NCBI GenBank assembly: GCA_004020315.1
Contig: SAQG01000041.1
Location: 1-54,148 of the forward strand
Length of the DNA stretch: 54,148 bases
Origin: Mesorhizobium sp.
GTDB lineage: Bacteria > Pseudomonadota > Alphaproteobacteria > Rhizobiales > Rhizobiaceae
Reading direction: 5' to 3'
Shown piece by piece: positions 32,864 to 41,278 of the stretch. The position numbers and the translations under genes are program-made. The notes below the pieces were generated by a model that was not told the DNA's origin, ran no database searches, and saw only the letters and a list, made by a program, of their open reading frames with translations. The first letter of the stretch is position 1. Each line of letters opens with the position of its first letter.

Positions 32864-34383
32864 CCGAAGATCCCGTGCATGAACCATTTATGCGATCCGG
32901 TCGCAGCGTCTTCCCCGTCACCGGCGCGGTAGACCCAGTAACGCTCGCCGTTCTCGTCTTCGACCTGGAAATAATCCCTCACGGCTGCGAGCTCGGCGTC
33001 ACGCTTCCACCATTCCCCGAAAACTCGTTCCGGCCCATCCGCCCGCTTCACGCGACGACGAACGCCGCGCCAGGTGAAGATCACGGGCGGATGGTCGGGG
33101 AGAAGTGCTACCGTCTCGATCGGTTCGGGCCGTGGCAGCAACCGCGATGGGCGCGGCCACCGACCTGGCCAGCCCTCGCCGGTATCGGGCGCCATCGGCG
33201 CAATGCGCTGGAACGATCGTTCGGGAACGTCGCTCTGCACCGGGGCGAAGCGATAGAGCCGGTCCCCGCCAACGCGGTTGGCGAGGATGTCGATCACATC
33301 CGACACATCGGGTTCGGGCGCCTCGGCAAGTGAGGAAATCATCTGCTTCGCCCGCAGCGGCTCGGCAACGGTCGCGGCAAGCCGCATCAGCTCGATGCCG
33401 AACCCTGGATCGATAGTTTCTATTTTGTCTGTGAGAAGCCGGGTCAAGCGCTTCGTGTCACGCACCGGCGTTGCCGTGCCGACACGGATCGCCTCGACGC
33501 GGTTATCGACACGGAAGAACAGAAGGTCCAGCCGCCGCGCACCCTGCCCTTGCGTCTCGAGTTCGGCGCACAGTTCAGCCACCAGCTTGCCGGTATAGCG
33601 CGCGATTGTTTCTGCCGCGCCGATCGGCTCGGCAAAATTGCGGCGCACTTCGACGATCTCCTCCGGCCGGATCGGCTCGATCGGTTCGCTCACCCGTGCA
33701 AGGGCCTGGTCAAGGCGGCGGCCGGGCTCCGGTCCAAAACGCAAGGCGAGCGACGCGCGTGGCGTGCCGGCGAGATCCGTAATTGTGTCAAAGCCGAGCC
33801 GACGCAGACCATCGATCGTCACGGCTGGTAGGCGAAGCGCGGCGACCGGTAAAGGCAGGACCGCTTGCGCTGTCTCGCCGGATGGAATAACGAATGTCTG
33901 CCGCCCGCCGAAGCGGGCCAAAGCGTGGGCGGCACCCCAGCTGTCGGCGACCGCCGCCCGGGCTGTGATGCGGGATGCGCCAAGCCGCTCCACCATCTCG
34001 GTGAGCATCGCCGCCTCGCCGCCATGCAGATGATCGGCGCCGGTCGTATCGATGACGAGGCCGTCCGGCGGATCGGCGGCGACGATCGGCGCGTAGCGGC
34101 GCAGCGCCCACAGCGCCAATCGCCCGAGCGCCATCTCGTCGGCCTCGGGCTCAGCGTCATGAATCGCGAGACCCGGGACGAGAGCCTGCGCCTTGCTCGC
34201 CGGCATGCCGATGCGCAGGCCGGCCGTTTGCGCTGCCGCGTCGGCTGCAAGCACGACACGGCGACGACCATCACGGCCGACCAGGACGAGCGGCGTCTCA
34301 GGCAGAGGCGCGGCGTCGACCGATTTCCTTCTGAAGCGGTCCGTCGGCCACATCGGAAGGAAGAGCGATACGACCCTTGGCAT
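32860..34383 (-). CDS. imuB: ImuB, inactive Y-family polymerase homologue
   Basis: Adaptor of the ImuA-ImuB-DnaE2 mutasome, 507 residues. The Y-family frame is present (SLFLPMWPTDR start, HGGEAAMLTEM, helix-hairpin-helix region IDGLRRLGFDTITDLAG) but the catalytic carboxylates are missing: WPTDR replaces DxDxF, and VIDTTGADHL replaces the SIDE segment. A C-terminal tail ends YWVYRAGDGED before the last residues. The start at 34383 follows GGAGG; the ORF overlaps imuA by 86 bases, a strong sign of coupling. Confidence 0.93.
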   Translation of the reverse strand: MPRVVSLFLPMWPTDRFRRKSVDAAPLPETPLVLVGRDGRRRVVLAADAAAQTAGLRIGMPASKAQALVPGLAIHDAEPEADEMALGRLALWALRRYAPIVAADPPDGLVIDTTGADHLHGGEAAMLTEMVERLGASRITARAAVADSWGAAHALARFGGRQTFVIPSGETAQAVLPLPVAALRLPAVTIDGLRRLGFDTITDLAGTPRASLALRFGPEPGRRLDQALARVSEPIEPIRPEEIVEVRRNFAEPIGAAETIARYTGKLVAELCAELETQGQGARRLDLLFFRVDNRVEAIRVGTATPVRDTKRLTRLLTDKIETIDPGFGIELMRLAATVAEPLRAKQMISSLAEAPEPDVSDVIDILANRVGGDRLYRFAPVQSDVPERSFQRIAPMAPDTGEGWPGRWPRPSRLLPRPEPIETVALLPDHPPVIFTWRGVRRRVKRADGPERVFGEWWKRDAELAAVRDYFQVEDENGERYWVYRAGDGEDAATGSHKWFMHGIFG

Positions 34384-35056
34384 CACATGCCTCCACTGTA
34401 AAATCCGCACTTTCTCCGGCCCGGCATCGGATCAGCTCAACGTGCCAGCGCGCCCGTCCAATCCCCTGAACAGGTAATGGCGTCGACGGCAGGACCGATA
34501 CCCGCCAGCGGGTTTCTGAGGCGGTTGGCTGCCCAAAATCCGTTGCCTCCGTCTGCCGACGCCAGCGGCGAATGGCGATGCCGATGGCGCCGGAGCTTTC
34601 GGCAGCAAGCTGAAGCCGCCGTGACGCCGTCATCGAAAGCCTGGCTATCTCGGCAACGACTGCGCCGAAACCGCCGCGAAGACACTCCTCAAAACAGGCG
34701 AGAACGGATTTTTCGTCGCCGGCCTCGACATAGATCACCCTACCTGGAGGAAGGCCGGCTTGTTCGATCGCCGGTGCGAACAGATCGGGCCGGGTAACGC
34801 ACCACAGCACCTTGCCCGCCGTGCGCGCGGCAATACCGGCAGCGAAGAGTGCCGCGGCTGCGCCATCGACGGCGCCATTTCCACCACCCGCGACCTCGTG
34901 CAGACCGCCAAAAGCCAATCCCCCTCCCGGCAGAACGCTGTCAATCGCGGCCACTCCGAACGGCAAAACCTTACGCTCGCGTGCATTCCCACCTTCGAGA
35001 CGCGCGATGCGTTCTCGAAGCTCGGAAATGGCAGCAGGGGGCGCCGATACACTCAT
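34298..35056 (-). CDS. imuA: ImuA, RecA-like SOS mutasome protein
   Basis: RecA/SulA-related partner of ImuB, 252 residues, with the N-terminal RERIARLEG helix, LPFGVAAIDSVLPGGGLAFG core and SRRLQLAAESSGAIGIAIRR region typical of rhizobial ImuA. A canonical Walker A is not visible. AAGGG precedes the ATG. It is the first gene of the operon, and a LexA box lies 33 bases upstream of its start codon, so it should be induced by DNA damage. The 3' end overlaps imuB by 86 bases. Confidence 0.9.
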   Translation of the reverse strand: MSVSAPPAAISELRERIARLEGGNARERKVLPFGVAAIDSVLPGGGLAFGGLHEVAGGGNGAVDGAAAALFAAGIAARTAGKVLWCVTRPDLFAPAIEQAGLPPGRVIYVEAGDEKSVLACFEECLRGGFGAVVAEIARLSMTASRRLQLAAESSGAIGIAIRRWRRQTEATDFGQPTASETRWRVSVLPSTPLPVQGIGRARWHVELIRCRAGESADFTVEACDAKGRIALPSDVADGPLQKEIGRRRASA

Positions 35057-35088
35057 CTGACCCTTGAAACGCGGAAAGCCTGTGATGT

Positions 35089-35103
35089 GTTCTACATTTG
35101 TTC
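35089..35103 (-). promoter_or_regulatory. LexA (SOS) box
   Basis: GTTC-TACATTT-GTTC on the plus strand, i.e. the direct repeat GTTC-N7-GTTC known as the LexA operator in Rhizobiales and other alphaproteobacteria. Its position just upstream of imuA marks the imuA-imuB-dnaE2-dinB operon as a LexA regulon member. Confidence 0.88.
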
Positions 35104-35245
35104 TCGTCTTGGCTAAGAGTCAACCGGGATGATGTCGTGCCCCTGCGGAAGGAGGCATTCGATGCTCTCGGATAGTCCAGACGCGGGCCATATCCTTCAA
35201 TGCGAAAATGCGAGTTCCATTTTTTGGAGTTTTGGCGCCACGGAG
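35104..35245. other. Spacer between imu operon and defence island
   Basis: I see no gene in this 142-base stretch. A short frame with a good GGAGG (35149-) stops at once. It marks the boundary between the SOS operon and accessory defence genes; no tRNA end or obvious attachment repeat is visible. Confidence 0.4.
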
Positions 35246-35274
35246 TGTCCGAAAATTGTAGCATACTTCGGACT
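35246..35274 (+). promoter_or_regulatory. AbiE operator, copy 1
   Basis: Inverted repeat with arms TGTCCGAA and TTCGGACT around a TTGTAGCATA centre. It is a slightly imperfect copy of the element at 35288-35316, 42 bases upstream of it. Two operators before abiEi are the known arrangement for AbiEi autorepression. Confidence 0.75.
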
Positions 35275-35287
35275 CATGCCTTGCCTT

Positions 35288-35316
35288 TGTCCGAAATTTG
35301 TAGCATATTTCGGACA
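35288..35316 (+). promoter_or_regulatory. AbiE operator copy 2 overlapping promoter and start codon
   Basis: Perfect arms TGTCCGAAA and TTTCGGACA around TTGTAGCATA. A promoter overlaps it: TTGCCT at 35281-35286 and CATATT at 35304-35309, 17 bases apart. Transcription would then begin at or next to 35316, the A of the abiEi ATG, so the mRNA may be leaderless. Binding of AbiEi would block the promoter directly. Confidence 0.7.
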
Positions 35317-35981
35317 TGCCCATAGTTGAGCCCGATACCGATCTTCGCTCGCGCGTGCTTGCCCGTATTGAGTCCAAACCCGACGAGGTCTGGACCCCCG
35401 GCGACTTCGCCGATCTCGGCGCGCGCGCCGCCGTGGACAAAACCCTGCAGCGCCTGGCAGCCGCCGGGGAGCTGCGCCGGATCGACCGGGGCCTCTATGA
35501 CCGGCCGCGCACGAACAACCTGACTGGCCGCGCCACCGTGCCGGATTATCGCGCTGTGATCCGCGCCGTCACGCGCCGCGATCGGGCGCGCGCCGTCATC
35601 GATGGTATGACGGCCGCCAACGACCTTGGCCTGACGACCGCCGTCCCCGCCCGAATAGAAGTGCTGGTCGATGCGCGGTTGAAGCCAATCAAGCTCGGCA
35701 CGCAGGAAATCCACTTCAAATACGCTGCCCCTAGCCGCCTCTATTGGGCGGATCGGCCGGGGATGCGGGTCGTCCAGGCCTTGCATTGGATGCAGGACAT
35801 GCTGACCCAAAAGGGCGAACGGAAGCGTATCCAGGCGACGTTGTGCCGCCTGTTTGCCGATCCCAAGCACGGCGAGGCCATTCGCGAAGATCTGCGCGCC
35901 GGTCTCTCCGCCGTGCCGATCTGGATGCAGGAGTTCCTCCGCGAAATCCTGAGGGCGGACCCGCACGAGGCGAAGCCATGA
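35316..35981 (+). CDS. abiEi: AbiEi-type antitoxin / DUF6088 regulator
   Basis: Antitoxin and repressor of a type IV AbiE system, 221 residues. The N-terminal winged helix (RIESKPDEVWTPGDFADLG, VDKTLQRLAAAGELRRIDRG, LYDRPRT) is followed by the AbiEi C-terminal domain (VTRRDRARAVIDGMTAAND). It probably binds the two palindromes upstream. There is no Shine-Dalgarno; the ATG lies at the end of operator 2, consistent with leaderless translation. The stop overlaps the toxin start (ATGA). Confidence 0.85.
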   Translation: MPIVEPDTDLRSRVLARIESKPDEVWTPGDFADLGARAAVDKTLQRLAAAGELRRIDRGLYDRPRTNNLTGRATVPDYRAVIRAVTRRDRARAVIDGMTAANDLGLTTAVPARIEVLVDARLKPIKLGTQEIHFKYAAPSRLYWADRPGMRVVQALHWMQDMLTQKGERKRIQATLCRLFADPKHGEAIREDLRAGLSAVPIWMQEFLREILRADPHEAKP

Positions 35982-37021
35982 GTACCGATGCTTACCGCCA
36001 GGTCATAGCGGCATCCCCACGTGACCGGCTCGACCTGTTCCTCGCCACGGCCAATCGGATCGGAGCTCCGGTGGGCAATGTCGAAAAGGATTTCTGGGTC
36101 TGCTGGACCCTCAATTCGCTCTACCACGAACGGCCTGCGGGGGAGCCACGGCTGCTTTTCAAGGGCGGGACGTCGCTGTCAAAAGGCTATGGCCTCATCC
36201 AGCGTTTTTCCGAGGACATCGACGTTACCGTGTTCCGCGACGATCTCGACGAGGCTGCCTCCGTCGAAGAGCTTGAGGGATTGTCGAACAAGAAGCGCCG
36301 CGCCAAGCTCGACGCCATTCGGGACGCCTGCCGCGCGTATATCACAGGCCCGCTGCGAGACTTCCTCACCGCTCAACTTGCCGACATTACGAACGGCGCC
36401 GGACGGGTGGAGCTCGACGAAGCCGATGCCGATGGTCAGACCCTGCTGCTCTGGTATCCCGAGGTCGAGCCGCGTGATGGCGCCTATGTGCGACCGGCCA
36501 TACGCCTCGAGTCCGGGGCGAAATCGGCGCTCGATCCCAATCGCCCCATCACGATCACGCCCTATGTCGCGGAGGAAGCGGCGGGCATTGATCTCACCGT
36601 CGCCGACGTGACCACGATCGAGGCGACCCGCACCTTTTGGGACAAGGTGGTGATCGCCCATGGATTGCGCCGCTGGTACGAGCGGCGCGGCGAACTGCGA
36701 CAGGAAGGTCAGCGCGTGTCTCGGCACTATTATGACCTGCACTGTCTTCTCGGATCCGAGACCGGAAAGGCCGCGCTCGGCGATCTCGATCTTGGCGCCG
36801 ATTGTGTGCGGCACGCACGCATGTTTTTCGACCGTCCCGACTATGACCTTGCCTCAGCAGTCCCGGGCAGCTTCGCGATCGCGCCCGCTCCAAAGATGGT
36901 GGACGCGCTCACGCGCGACTATGCCAATACGGCGGCCATGATCTTCGGCACTCCGCCGAGTTTCGATGACATTCTGGAATCAGCACGGCAGATTGAGCAG
37001 GACATCAACACCCATTCCTAG
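35978..37021 (+). CDS. abiEii: AbiEii-type nucleotidyltransferase toxin
   Basis: Toxin of the AbiE pair, 347 residues, of the AbiEii/AbiGii DNA-polymerase-beta-like nucleotidyltransferase family. Motif F61-K-G-G-T-S-L-S-K69, then acidic pair Asp80-Ile-Asp82 (SEDIDVTVF), with further family motifs SRHYYDLHCLL and TRTFWDKVV. Known relatives transfer nucleotides to tRNA or other RNA and cause abortive infection. The start at 35978 is fixed by the ATGA overlap with abiEi; the long upstream frame is antisense-like. Confidence 0.88.
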   Translation: MSTDAYRQVIAASPRDRLDLFLATANRIGAPVGNVEKDFWVCWTLNSLYHERPAGEPRLLFKGGTSLSKGYGLIQRFSEDIDVTVFRDDLDEAASVEELEGLSNKKRRAKLDAIRDACRAYITGPLRDFLTAQLADITNGAGRVELDEADADGQTLLLWYPEVEPRDGAYVRPAIRLESGAKSALDPNRPITITPYVAEEAAGIDLTVADVTTIEATRTFWDKVVIAHGLRRWYERRGELRQEGQRVSRHYYDLHCLLGSETGKAALGDLDLGADCVRHARMFFDRPDYDLASAVPGSFAIAPAPKMVDALTRDYANTAAMIFGTPPSFDDILESARQIEQDINTHS

Positions 37022-37349
37022 TCGCCTGGCCACGTCGCCGGGGCATCATCAAGGCGTTGTCGAGCAAATTGTCTGCTACTTCAAACCCGAGGACATCGAT
37101 AAACTTCACGCTGGCCGAGAGGACACGCATCGGCAGTTCGCTGAACTGCGGGATCGCTTTCGTGGTCGTAAGTATCAAACCGAGCGTGGCCACGAGTTCT
37201 GAGGCGCAGATCGCCGAACGCATCGGAATCCCGCTCGATGAATGGCGCTCGAACGGGCGTGACCCGGCCTTGTGCGCGTCGTCCGAAGCCCTCTTGATAA
37301 AACGGCCATAATGGCCAAAGTTGGCCATGATTCGGACAAGGGCCACGCC
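37022..37349. other. Intergenic region between AbiE and RM modules
   Basis: No gene can be supported in these 328 bases. A 144-residue minus-strand frame (37005-37439) and a plus-strand frame (37057-37311) overlap with no family resemblance or ribosome site. The right end holds inverted repeats described separately. Confidence 0.4.
37304..37328 (+). promoter_or_regulatory. Overlapping inverted repeats before phd
   Basis: GGCCAT-A-ATGGCC at 37304-37316 overlaps ATGGCC-AAAGTT-GGCCAT at 37311-37328, 22 bases upstream of the Phd-like gene. The array of GGCCAT half-sites is a likely operator for the Phd-like protein, which in its family binds palindromes at its own promoter. A CATAAT -10-like element lies inside. 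Confidence 0.5.
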
Positions 37350-37571
37350 ATGCAAAGCATGTCGGCGAAGGATGCCAAATATGGCTTCGGACGCCTCATC
37401 GATCTTGCGCGATCGGAGCCTGTGACCGTCGAGAAGCACGGGCGGCCGGTCGTCGTGGTGATTGCGGTTGAGGAATATGAGCGATTGCGCGCCAGCAATG
37501 CGGCGACCTCATCTGCCGAGGGACGCCTCAAGCCGATCGCAAAGCGGGGAAGAGCGGAACGGCATGAGTAA
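37350..37571 (+). CDS. Phd/YefM-family antitoxin without toxin
   Basis: Small DNA-binding protein of 73 residues of the Phd/YefM fold: MSAKDAKYGFGRLIDLARSE, then PVTVEKHGRPVVVVIAVEEYERLRA, the classical core. The start is set at 37350 after AAGG; ATG at 37359 is possible. No RelE, ParE or Doc toxin follows; instead its stop overlaps the hsdM start by 8 bases. It may act as a transcriptional regulator of the restriction-modification operon. Confidence 0.82.
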   Translation: MQSMSAKDAKYGFGRLIDLARSEPVTVEKHGRPVVVVIAVEEYERLRASNAATSSAEGRLKPIAKRGRAERHE

Positions 37572-39546
37572 CGGCGATCTCAATTGGATTACGAACTTCA
37601 TATGGGGCATCGCCGATGATGCCCTGCGTGATCTCTATGTGCGCGGTAAATATCGCGATGTGATCCTGCCCATGATGGTGCTGCGTCGCCTCGATGCGGT
37701 GCTCGAGCCCACCAAAGCTGCCGTCCTGGCGATGAAAGACAATCTCGACAAGGCGGGCATCACCAATCAGGACGCTGCGCTTCGCCAAGCAGCGGAACAA
37801 GCCTTCTATAACACATCGCGCTTCAATCTGCGTGATCTTCGCAACCGCGCGTCGCAGGCTCAGCTGAAGGCCGACTTTGAAGCCTTCCTCGACGGCTTCT
37901 CGCCGAACGTGCAGGAGATCCTCGACAACTTCGAATTTCGCAATCAGCTACCGAAGCTATCGAAGGCCGACGTGCTAGGCACGCTGATTGAGAAGTTCCT
38001 CGACTCGTCGATCAACCTTGGCCCGAAGCCGGTGATGAACGGCGATGGCTCGGTGAAATATCCTGGTCTCGACAACCATGCGATGGGCACGATCTTTGAG
38101 GAGCTTGTTCGGCGCTTCAACGAAGCTAACAACGAGGAAGCTGGCGAGCACTGGACCCCGCGTGACGCCGTCAAGCTTATGGCCAAGCTAATCTTCGTGC
38201 CGATCGCCGATCAGATCCAATCCGGCACTTACCTGCTTTATGACGGCGCCTGCGGCACCGGCGGCATGTTGACCGTTGCCGAAGAAACGTTGAACAAACT
38301 CGCGGGCCAGCACGGCAAGCAGGTCTCCACCCATCTTTTCGGACAGGAGATCAACGCCGAGACTTATGCCATTGCCAAGGCTGATCTGCTGCTGAAGGGC
38401 GAAGGCGAGGAAGCCGATAACATCGTCGGCGGACCGGAATGGTCGACGCTGGCGAACGACGCTTTCCCGTCTAAGGAATTCGATTTCATGCTATCGAATC
38501 CGCCATACGGCAAGAGCTGGAAGAGCGATCAGGAGCGCATGGGCGGCAAAGGAGGCATGCGCGATCCACGGTTCATGATCGAACACGCGGGCGATCCCGA
38601 ATACAGCCTCGTCACGCGTTCTAGCGACGGGCAGATGCTGTTCTTGGCGAACATGCTCTCGAAGATGAAGCACAACACTCCGTTGGGATCACGTATTGCC
38701 GAGGTGCATAACGGCTCGTCGTTGTTTACGGGCGATGCGGGCAGCGGTGAAAGCAATGTTCGGCGCTGGATCATTGAGAACGATTGGCTGGAAGCAATAG
38801 TCGCTCTGCCGCTGAACATGTTCTACAACACCGGCATCGCCACCTATGTCTGGGTGCTGTCGAATCGCAAGCCGGGCCATCGGCTCGGCAAGGTTCAACT
38901 AATCGACGCGACCCAGTGGTTCCGGCCGCTTCGCAGAAATCTCGGGAAGAAGGGTTGCGAGCTAGCGGATGCCGATATTGAACGCATCATCGAAACATTT
39001 CTGACATTCGAGCAGACCGATCAGTCCCGCATCTTCGACAATGCGGAGTTCGGCTATTTGAAGGTCACGGTCGATCGGCCCCTGCGCGCGCGTGGGATCG
39101 ATGCAACTCGAGCCTATGCGCCGAAAGAGATCAAGGCGCTGAAGGACGAGGGCCGGATCGCCGAAGATGGCGCGCCGGTCATACGCCGCATTCACAAGCC
39201 GGGGAAGGTCGAGGCCGATCCCTTGCGCGGGCTGTTCCCGATAACAATCGCCGGCAAGCGTTGCGTGGTCGAATACGAGCCCAATAGCGACTTGCGCGAT
39301 ACAGAGACGGTCCCGTTGAAAGAGCCCGGCGGGATCGAAGCCTTCATCCGTCGCGAGGTATTGCCGCATGCGCACGACGCTTGGATCGACGACACCAAGA
39401 TCACCATCGGCTATGAGATCAGTTTCGCCCGTTATTTCTACATGCCTCAACCGTTGCGGTCGCTTGAGGCAATCCGCGCCGATATCGTCGCTTTGGAAAG
39501 GGAAAGCGATGGCCTGATGGCCAATATCATCGGAGCTAGCCAATGA
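37564..39546 (+). CDS. hsdM: Type I restriction-modification methyltransferase HsdM
   Basis: Modification subunit, 660 residues, which methylates adenine in the HsdS target. N-terminal four-helix HsdM domain (VRGKYRDVILPMMVLRRLDA), AdoMet motif D227-G-A-C-G-T-G-G234, and catalytic N312-P-P-Y315 (LSNPPYGKSW). GEHWTPRDAVKLM and FGQEINAETYAIAKADLLL are family signatures. The start overlaps the Phd-like gene; the stop overlaps hsdS (ATGA). Confidence 0.95.
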   Translation: MSNGDLNWITNFIWGIADDALRDLYVRGKYRDVILPMMVLRRLDAVLEPTKAAVLAMKDNLDKAGITNQDAALRQAAEQAFYNTSRFNLRDLRNRASQAQLKADFEAFLDGFSPNVQEILDNFEFRNQLPKLSKADVLGTLIEKFLDSSINLGPKPVMNGDGSVKYPGLDNHAMGTIFEELVRRFNEANNEEAGEHWTPRDAVKLMAKLIFVPIADQIQSGTYLLYDGACGTGGMLTVAEETLNKLAGQHGKQVSTHLFGQEINAETYAIAKADLLLKGEGEEADNIVGGPEWSTLANDAFPSKEFDFMLSNPPYGKSWKSDQERMGGKGGMRDPRFMIEHAGDPEYSLVTRSSDGQMLFLANMLSKMKHNTPLGSRIAEVHNGSSLFTGDAGSGESNVRRWIIENDWLEAIVALPLNMFYNTGIATYVWVLSNRKPGHRLGKVQLIDATQWFRPLRRNLGKKGCELADADIERIIETFLTFEQTDQSRIFDNAEFGYLKVTVDRPLRARGIDATRAYAPKEIKALKDEGRIAEDGAPVIRRIHKPGKVEADPLRGLFPITIAGKRCVVEYEPNSDLRDTETVPLKEPGGIEAFIRREVLPHAHDAWIDDTKITIGYEISFARYFYMPQPLRSLEAIRADIVALERESDGLMANIIGASQ

Positions 39547-40886
39547 TTGATGGCCTTCGTCCATATCCGGAGATGAGGCCGACCGGAGTGCCATGGCTCC
39601 CTGAAACGCCCCGGCATTGGGATGTGAGGCGCATCAAGACATTGCTCACCGAGGTTGATAACCGATCCAAGACTGGCAAGGAGAGGCTGCTTTCGCTTCG
39701 AATGCGCCATGGACTTGTGGATCACGTTGCGGCCGGCGGAAGGCCAATCCCACCAGAGTCGTTGGTCGGCTTCAAAATTGTAGAGGCGGGCCAGGTGGTA
39801 ATGAACCGAATGAGGGCTGCGGCAGGCCTGTTCGGCGTCGCCGATGTGCGTGGCCTAGTTAGCCCGGACTATGCTGTCTTTGAGCCGAGACCTGACGCCT
39901 ACAATCCCTATCTGCTCCAAGCATTCCGGCTGCCCTCTCTGGCAGCACTTTTTAGAGCAGAGTCTAAGGGCTTGGGCACGGGCGAATCGGGGTTTCTTCG
40001 ACTCTATACAGATAGGTTCGGACCGATCCCGGTGCCATACCCCCCTCTTGATGAGCAACGACTGATTGAGCGTTTTTTGGATTGGCACGGGAATAGAACG
40101 GCCAAACTGATCAGAGCGAAGCTAGAAGTCCTAAAACTGGTGGCCGAAGAACGCGAGGCGCTTACACATGATGTCGTATCGTCACCCGGCACACGGCAAA
40201 TGCGGTTGGCGAACATAGTTGACCACATCTTCCGAAGTGTTGATCGCGAGAGCACCAAAACCTACACACCCGTCGGCCTGTTCAACCGAGGGCGCGGAAT
40301 TTTTCGAAAGCCTCCGACCCGAGGGGATGACCTAGGAGATTCAACGTTCTCGTGGATTGAGGACGGCGACCTTATCCTGAGCGGGCAATTTGCCTGGGAG
40401 GGGGCGGTCGCTCTCGCAGGCACCGATGAGGCAGACTGCATTTCGAGCCACCGTTACCACATCCTTCGCGGCAAAGAAGAACTCGTTCAGACCATCTATC
40501 TCTCATCACTCTTGAGGACCAGTTTCGGTCACCTTCTGCTCAACGAACACTCCAGAGGCGCCGCTGGTCGAAATCGACCACTGAACATTCGCACCCTTCT
40601 GAAGGAAAAAATCCCGGTTCCACCGCAGAGTGAACAAGCGCGGCTCGTTGAGCTGGTCACACTGGAGAAGCGCCTCGCGGGCTCGATCGCCAATTTCGCA
40701 GACCGGTTGCGCGAATACCGAAACCGTCTAATTGCCGATGTGGTCACCGGCAAGCTCGATGTCCGGACCGTAGCTACCAGCCTGCCCGAGATCATCGAAC
40801 TAGAGCCCATTGATGATCTGGTCGACGGCGACGACCTCGATGAAGCCATAGATGATGAGCCCGAGAACGAGGAGGTCGCCGCCTGA
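39543..40886 (+). CDS. hsdS: Type I RM specificity subunit HsdS
   Basis: DNA-recognition subunit, 447 residues. Two target-recognition domains (about 20-180 and 220-375) are separated by a conserved helix region (PPLDEQRLIERFLDWHGNRT) that is repeated near the end (PPQSEQARLVELVTLEKRLA). The opening PEMRPTGVPWLPETPRHW is a typical half-site anchor. It ends in an acidic tail (DDLVDGDDLDEAIDDEPENE). Start ATGA overlaps hsdM; stop overlaps the next small gene. Base composition is lower in GC than hsdM, as expected for exchanged recognition domains. Confidence 0.92.
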   Translation: MIDGLRPYPEMRPTGVPWLPETPRHWDVRRIKTLLTEVDNRSKTGKERLLSLRMRHGLVDHVAAGGRPIPPESLVGFKIVEAGQVVMNRMRAAAGLFGVADVRGLVSPDYAVFEPRPDAYNPYLLQAFRLPSLAALFRAESKGLGTGESGFLRLYTDRFGPIPVPYPPLDEQRLIERFLDWHGNRTAKLIRAKLEVLKLVAEEREALTHDVVSSPGTRQMRLANIVDHIFRSVDRESTKTYTPVGLFNRGRGIFRKPPTRGDDLGDSTFSWIEDGDLILSGQFAWEGAVALAGTDEADCISSHRYHILRGKEELVQTIYLSSLLRTSFGHLLLNEHSRGAAGRNRPLNIRTLLKEKIPVPPQSEQARLVELVTLEKRLAGSIANFADRLREYRNRLIADVVTGKLDVRTVATSLPEIIELEPIDDLVDGDDLDEAIDDEPENEEVAA

Positions 40887-41074
40887 TGGGCATGCCGACA
40901 CAGCCTCTTCTCGATATTATGCGCCGGTCCATGAAGAATCTCGAAGTCGTCGAGGCGCACGCCGGGCCGGCCGGCCCCTATGAGCTGACGCAGCTCCGCT
41001 TTCTCGGCCTGTTCGTCGATTTGATCGGGCACCGCCATAAAGACTTCGGTTGGTATGAAAGAGGAGCCGCCTGA
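40886..41074 (+). CDS. Small HEPN-like protein, possibly truncated
   Basis: Product of 62 residues beginning at an ATG that overlaps the hsdS stop (TGATG). The first half (TQPLLDIMRRSMKNLEVVEA and PYELTQL) resembles the start of the pEK499_p136-type HEPN family, whose members are about 100 residues or more. The second half diverges and stops early, suggesting a frameshifted or degraded copy. HEPN proteins of this type often ride in type I restriction operons. Function unknown. Confidence 0.5.
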   Translation: MGMPTQPLLDIMRRSMKNLEVVEAHAGPAGPYELTQLRFLGLFVDLIGHRHKDFGWYERGAA

Positions 41075-41200
41075 CGATGCCGGCTGGCGCCCAGGCCAAA
41101 CATCCGCCCATGCCGACCGCCTGGTCCGATAATTGCGGACGGTTTCCTTTGGTCGGATGCGGTGAAGGTTTAGCGGCGCGGCGTCGGCACCGCAGTCGGC

Positions 41201-41278
41201 ATGAGCAACATCAATACGCGGCGCCCAAACAAGCTCAATCTGAGGCACGCCGACGATGAGGTCGTGACATTTGCCTAA
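41201..41278 (+). other. Candidate 25-residue ORF before hsdR, and gap 41075-41270
   Basis: In the stretch between the HEPN-like gene and hsdR the only protein-like text is MSNINTRRPNKLNLRHADDE ending in FA. It lacks a ribosome site and its TAA overlaps the hsdR TTG start region. It may be a leftover C-terminus or a coupling peptide. Nothing else in 41075-41270 can be assigned. Confidence 0.25.

Noticed and set aside
37005..37439. 144-residue minus-strand ORF between AbiE and hsdM
   Set aside because: It crosses the Phd-like gene antisense, has no ribosome site and matches no family.
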